A stretch of 6,257 nt of DNA, taken from positions 1-6,257 of the forward strand of contig JACMJD010000178.1 of the NCBI GenBank assembly GCA_014380825.1, in the 5' to 3' direction. This document shows, piece after piece, positions 4,997 to 6,257 of this stretch. A program made the position numbers and the translations under genes. The number at the start of each line of letters is the position of its first letter. Position 1 is the first letter of the stretch. This stretch comes from Phycisphaerae bacterium. Lineage in GTDB: Bacteria; Planctomycetota; Phycisphaerae; Tepidisphaerales; Tepidisphaeraceae. The notes under the pieces were generated by a model that ran no database searches, had not been told where the DNA came from, and saw nothing but the letters and a program-made list of their open reading frames with translations.

Positions 4997-6154
4997 TTAC
5001 TTGCCGCGACATCGAGCCACTAGCAACAACGACGGGCGTTCTACCAGCCAATACATCAACCACGAGAAACCCAGCACCGGTGCGATCGAGATCGCTGCGT
5101 ACAACATCGCGCGACGTTGGTAGGGAAGATGTTCCAGGTTCACCACCCGAACGATCAGGGCCTCAATCAGCAGATGGTACAAGTAAACGCTGAACGAGAT
5201 ATCTCCAAGCCAGGCAAGTAAGTTTGGGCGCGAGTTCCGCGCGCGCTTCGAAGGCCTCGTGACGATCGACAGCATCACCATTCCCGCGCCAATGCTCGCC
5301 ACGATTGGATCAAGCGTGTGGTACGCGGTGGACCCGCCAAACAACCAAGATCCATGCGCCGCCCAGCGCGCCCAGCTGTTCGCAAGCAGGAAGATCACAA
5401 CGCCTGCAACGACAAGAGTGAGTCGAACCGTTCGTGATGGGCACACCTTCTGTTCCAGGTATGCGATCAACATGCCGAATCCAAAGAGGTCCAGGTACGA
5501 AAAAACGGTACGGAACTTTACATCGGCCTCGTGGACACGGGACTCGCTGTACAGCATCAGTTCTGACGCCCGTGAGGCCACACCACATGCGAGGAAGGCG
5601 ACGATCAGCGCGACTGCTGCGCGATTGCCACTCGTCTTGAACACCCCGTAAGCAGCGGCGCACGCCGGCGGTAGCAAGACGTAATACTGGGCTTCGATGG
5701 CTAAGCTCCAGTACACGCCGCTGATGGAAAAGAAATCCAGTGATCGCACCCAGTTGAACACGAGCAACACATGGGTCACCAAATCCAAGGTGTTGGGCAG
5801 CTTGCTATGTGTCAGGGCGCGGACGGCGAGGAAGACGATGAGCGAGACGAAGTAAGGGGGGTAGATGCGCAGGAAGCGTCGCAGGTAAAACAGCCGGGTG
5901 TCCGGGAACACGTGCGTATCATCCGTCATGGCGCGCAAGAAAGGCTTGAACAGCAGATAGCCGCTGAGCAGAAAGAACAGGTGAACCCCAAACCCGCCGT
6001 AGATGACGACGGGCCCGACCGACGGGGAGAATCCGACGTGATAGAAAACCACCATGAGCGCGGCAACACCGCGCCACCCATCCAACGCGCGCTGGCGGCT
6101 CGCTGCGGACGTGCGCTTGTTTGTTGAATCGCTCGGAAGGAGCGATGCGGTCAC
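4997..6154 (-). CDS. Acyltransferase family 3 membrane protein (OafA/YrhL type)
   Basis: Members of this family transfer acetyl or other acyl groups to sugars of O-antigen, exopolysaccharide or peptidoglycan, or to other envelope acceptors, from the inner membrane. All signature blocks are present in the 385-residue product: LDGWRGVAALMVVFYHVGF (24-42) with the family's conserved Arg (R28) and His (H39), GVHLFFLLSGYLL (56-68), YLRRFLRIYPPYF (90-102), YWSLAIEAQYYVLLP (148-162) with E154, and the late WLGDISFSVYLYHLLIE (315-331), ending LVERPS. About ten membrane segments are predicted. The length is that of a plain acyltransferase-3 domain, with no C-terminal SGNH extension. Start is GTG at 6154, backed by GAGGGAG (6159-6165) with a 4-nt spacer. 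It lies 51 nt after the icd stop on the same strand and could be cotranscribed with it. The acceptor is unknown; the convergent GT-C-like gene hints at a surface glycan. Confidence 0.93.
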   Translation of the reverse strand: MTASLLPSDSTNKRTSAASRQRALDGWRGVAALMVVFYHVGFSPSVGPVVIYGGFGVHLFFLLSGYLLFKPFLRAMTDDTHVFPDTRLFYLRRFLRIYPPYFVSLIVFLAVRALTHSKLPNTLDLVTHVLLVFNWVRSLDFFSISGVYWSLAIEAQYYVLLPPACAAAYGVFKTSGNRAAVALIVAFLACGVASRASELMLYSESRVHEADVKFRTVFSYLDLFGFGMLIAYLEQKVCPSRTVRLTLVVAGVVIFLLANSWARWAAHGSWLFGGSTAYHTLDPIVASIGAGMVMLSIVTRPSKRARNSRPNLLAWLGDISFSVYLYHLLIEALIVRVVNLEHLPYQRRAMLYAAISIAPVLGFSWLMYWLVERPSLLLVARCRGK

Positions 6155-6158
6155 AGGA

Positions 6159-6165
6159 CTCCCTC
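6159..6165 (-). promoter_or_regulatory. Ribosome-binding site supporting a GTG start (acyltransferase gene)
   Basis: GAGGGAG lies 4 nt upstream of the GTG start at 6152-6154, matching the heptamer used before the other GTG-started gene in this window. This supports the N-terminus MTASLLPSDS over later starts. Confidence 0.65.
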
Positions 6166-6171
6166 ACACGC

Positions 6172-6195
6172 CAGCCGCCGCATGATTGGCGGCTG
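6172..6195. repeat. 8-bp hairpin between icd and the acyltransferase gene
   Basis: CAGCCGCC (6172-6179) and GGCGGCTG (6188-6195) are perfect reverse complements with an 8-nt loop. It begins 10 nt after the icd stop and ends 6 nt before the acyltransferase ribosome-binding site. The minus-strand hairpin is not followed by T residues, so readthrough or a Rho-dependent or RNA-stabilising role is more likely than full intrinsic termination. Confidence 0.5.
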
Positions 6196-6205
6196 ATCTT
6201 CGTGT

Positions 6206-6257
6206 TCAACCCATATGCTTGATCATCTCGCTCGCGAACTCGCTGCACTTCACCTTC
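6206..6257 (-). CDS. icd: Isocitrate dehydrogenase (NADP), C-terminal end only
   Basis: Only the last 16 codons and TGA stop fall in the window; the gene continues beyond the right edge on the minus strand. They read KVKCSEFASEMIKHMG. The KCSEF followed by a short helix ending in Met closely matches the C-terminus I recall for E. coli Icd (LLKCSEFGDAIIENM). This enzyme oxidatively decarboxylates isocitrate to 2-oxoglutarate in the citric acid cycle, producing NADPH. The match is short, so the call rests on a distinctive but brief motif. It lies upstream of, and in the same direction as, the acyltransferase gene. Confidence 0.7.
   Translation of the reverse strand, partial: KVKCSEFASEMIKHMG

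Noticed and set aside
4328..5023. Plus-strand 231-codon Arg-rich frame inside the GT-C-like gene
   Set aside because: It is a shifted frame of a hydrophobic membrane-protein gene, with the Arg/Ala-rich composition typical of shadow frames in GC-rich DNA.

Overview
The window reads as ordinary chromosomal DNA from a free-living, moderately GC-rich bacterium with sparse coding. No plasmid, phage, transposase, CRISPR array, tRNA or rRNA signal was seen. A member of the Planctomycetota is my best guess. The reasons are a secreted beta-propeller-like protein with a signal peptide, GTG starts, loose spacing between genes, and a cluster of degenerate intergenic repeats. In memory I associate peptides such as WLRFAHF, read from those repeats, with predicted proteins of that phylum. 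This assignment is an inference, not a measurement.

Layout, left to right. A minus-strand accA gene (fatty-acid synthesis) ends at 101 and is closed by a strong intrinsic terminator at 47-76. Its leader carries a perfect inverted repeat next to the start codon, and a weak promoter candidate lies further upstream. The non-coding stretch 1172-1707 holds several inverted repeats and a three-copy degenerate repeat. A minus-strand gene (1708-2736) encodes an exported beta-propeller-like protein. Its last 57 residues do not resemble the rest, and a 15-nt palindrome lies at the point of change. A plus-strand CYTH-domain gene (2877-3416) diverges from it. After 162 nt comes a plus-strand multi-pass membrane protein resembling GT-C glycosyltransferases (3579-4988). 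This converges, with only 8 nt between stops, on a minus-strand acyltransferase-3 (OafA-type) membrane protein (4997-6154). The right edge catches the last 16 codons of a minus-strand gene whose C-terminus matches NADP-dependent isocitrate dehydrogenase (icd).

Functionally this is housekeeping metabolism (accA, icd) with cell-envelope genes between them. The GT-C-like protein and the acyltransferase could both act on lipid-linked or surface glycans, but they are convergent rather than an operon, so cooperation is only a possibility. I see no strong case for a new multi-gene system. The points most worth a second look are the repeat cluster at 1529-1690, the anomalous 3' end of the propeller gene, the accA leader hairpin with the altered conserved motif in AccA, and a terminator-like hairpin at 3462-3495 that faces no recognisable gene.
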